Shown piece after piece: positions 4,618-5,413 of a stretch of 5,413 nt of DNA. The stretch is from contig JAACFD010000149.1 in NCBI GenBank assembly GCA_009937555.1, forward strand, positions 1 to 5,413, written 5' to 3'. Both the position numbers and the translations under genes were made by a program. The stretch comes from Chlamydiales bacterium. Lineage in GTDB: Bacteria > Chlamydiota > Chlamydiia > Chlamydiales > JAACFD01. The notes under the pieces are model-generated. The model ran no database searches. It saw only the letters and a program-made list of their open reading frames with translations, and was not told where the DNA came from. Position 1 is the first letter of the stretch. Each line of letters opens with the position of its first letter.

Positions 4618-5413
4618 ATGTTTAGACCTATTCAAGGTGTCTATGTCGTCCCCTATTGTGAAAAAATCACCCCAGTAAACCATAAAAAAGAGAAGAGCAA
4701 GGAAGAGGTTTTCAACCTTGCAACCATGATCCACAGAATTAATAAAGACCCTAAAGAAGAAGAGGCTTTCTACCAAAGGTATAGAGAAAAGAAGAAAAAG
4801 CAAAAACAGTCCTCAACTACCTTTTACCAGGAGATGGCACAAGAAATTTTAAAAATAAAAAAACGCCCAAAACAACACCAGTTTACAGGTGTAGAAGACT
4901 TAACTTCTTATATTAAGTCAATCATTGAAGAGATTCTAGAAGCATACGAACTTATCCAAAACTTGGTACAGCCTCTTAAAGAACTTCTATTTGAAAAAGA
5001 CCTACTTAAAAGAAAGCATAGGGAAGCCCCCTTAAACATACTTGAGCTTTCTTCCCAGGCTGTCTCAAACCTCAAACGAGACCTCTTATCTGAACATCAG
5101 AAATTGAAAGAAGATCTATCCTCTATGCACAGTACACTTATTGCAAAAACAAATGAGTGTATTGTTAAAGTTCAGCAATTTCTTTCCACTTCATCACTAG
5201 GTACTAACAATGAAGTACTACAAGATCTGTTTAGAACACTTGAGCTTTATGAAAAAGAGTATCGCTTTTACTTTAACTCTATCACATATATTAGGGACCT
5301 AGTAGAGAGCTATGAAAAAGACCAGCTGCTTAATTTCTTTGCAAAGCAAGCAAAACTACAGCTTAATGAAGCTGAGAAAAAGCAAGGTAAGCAACATGCC
5401 ATATCTATTCTTT
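4618..5413 (+). CDS. Long helical Lys/Glu-rich protein, 3' end beyond window
   Basis: The frame opens with ATG at 4618 and stays open for 265 codons to the window edge, so the C-terminus is missing. I do not recognise a family. Residues 1-20 are mildly hydrophobic with P-I-Q-G-V-Y-V-V-P-Y-C but lack a proper signal peptide. A strongly basic cluster (R54-Q64, including K58-K61) and a second basic patch (K80-K85) follow. From about 90 to the end the sequence is almost entirely helical: charged, rich in Leu, Glu, Lys and Gln, with irregular heptads. It is interrupted by a short Ser/Thr/Gly/Asn loop (190-198) and has only a few prolines. There is no transmembrane segment. A coiled-coil structural protein, a cytoplasmic partner of the hairpin proteins or a secreted effector are all possible. 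The gene is divergent from the hairpin operon and shares its control region. The start is set by GGAG eight bases upstream and a preceding in-frame stop at 4600-4602. The coding call is strong; function is unknown. Confidence 0.78.
   Translation, partial: MFRPIQGVYVVPYCEKITPVNHKKEKSKEEVFNLATMIHRINKDPKEEEAFYQRYREKKKKQKQSSTTFYQEMAQEILKIKKRPKQHQFTGVEDLTSYIKSIIEEILEAYELIQNLVQPLKELLFEKDLLKRKHREAPLNILELSSQAVSNLKRDLLSEHQKLKEDLSSMHSTLIAKTNECIVKVQQFLSTSSLGTNNEVLQDLFRTLELYEKEYRFYFNSITYIRDLVESYEKDQLLNFFAKQAKLQLNEAEKKQGKQHAISIL

Noticed and set aside
4602..4625. Out-of-frame ATG giving a seven-codon leader peptide overlapping the start at 4618
   Set aside because: It has no ribosome binding site of its own and begins inside the TATAAT; most likely incidental.
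4597..4803. Minus-strand open frame of 68 codons with hydrophobic residues
   Set aside because: Its Phe/Leu richness is the complement of Lys/Glu-rich codons of the plus-strand gene starting at 4618, which has an SD and stays open to the window edge.
1..5413. CRISPR arrays, tRNA genes, insertion sequences or attachment sites
   Set aside because: No regularly spaced repeats, cloverleaf-compatible sequence, transposase motif or terminal inverted repeats were found on either strand.

Overview
The window looks like chromosomal DNA from a low-GC bacterium. I favour the Chlamydiota (amoeba-associated, 'environmental' chlamydiae), with low-to-moderate confidence and from inference only. The lines of argument are the AT-rich composition, an SH3b/coiled-coil envelope protein with a C-terminal domain of a type I associate with chlamydiae and related phyla, and small helical proteins of the kind seen among type III secretion components. 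No rRNA, tRNA or other decisive phylogenetic marker is present. Another AT-rich intracellular lineage, such as the Legionellales, is not excluded.

Layout. Positions 1-171 are a non-coding leader. Three plus-strand genes follow: an exported two-SH3b/coiled-coil protein (172-1509), a DUF455-type ferritin-like diiron protein (1588-2364), and an exported two-domain protein of unknown function (2448-3668). A strong intrinsic terminator (1539-1574) ends the first gene. It lies almost against the start of the second, which has no visible Shine-Dalgarno sequence. Convergent to these is a two-gene minus-strand operon (4349-4032, then 4012-3710). It encodes two small proteins of 105 and 100 residues, both predicted helical hairpins. 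A 268-bp divergent intergenic region (4350-4617) then leads to a plus-strand gene that runs off the right edge. That gene encodes a lysine/glutamate-rich, almost wholly helical protein (4618->5413, 265 codons present).

The most interesting part is the right-hand 1.7 kb. The helical-hairpin pair and the divergent long-helix gene share a control region whose two sides look alike. Each side has a TATACTTA box 43-44 nt before the start codon, a perfect TATAAT 14-16 nt before it, and a purine-rich Shine-Dalgarno. The region also holds a duplicated palindromic decamer (TTAGTTAACT) spaced exactly 63 bp apart and a CTCTCT/AGAGAG hairpin. I infer that the three genes are co-regulated and may form one functional module, possibly a secreted or surface filament-like system with a type III flavour. 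The sequence alone does not prove this.

The left three genes are probably envelope and housekeeping functions. Two of their products carry Sec signal peptides; the DUF455 protein is cytoplasmic.
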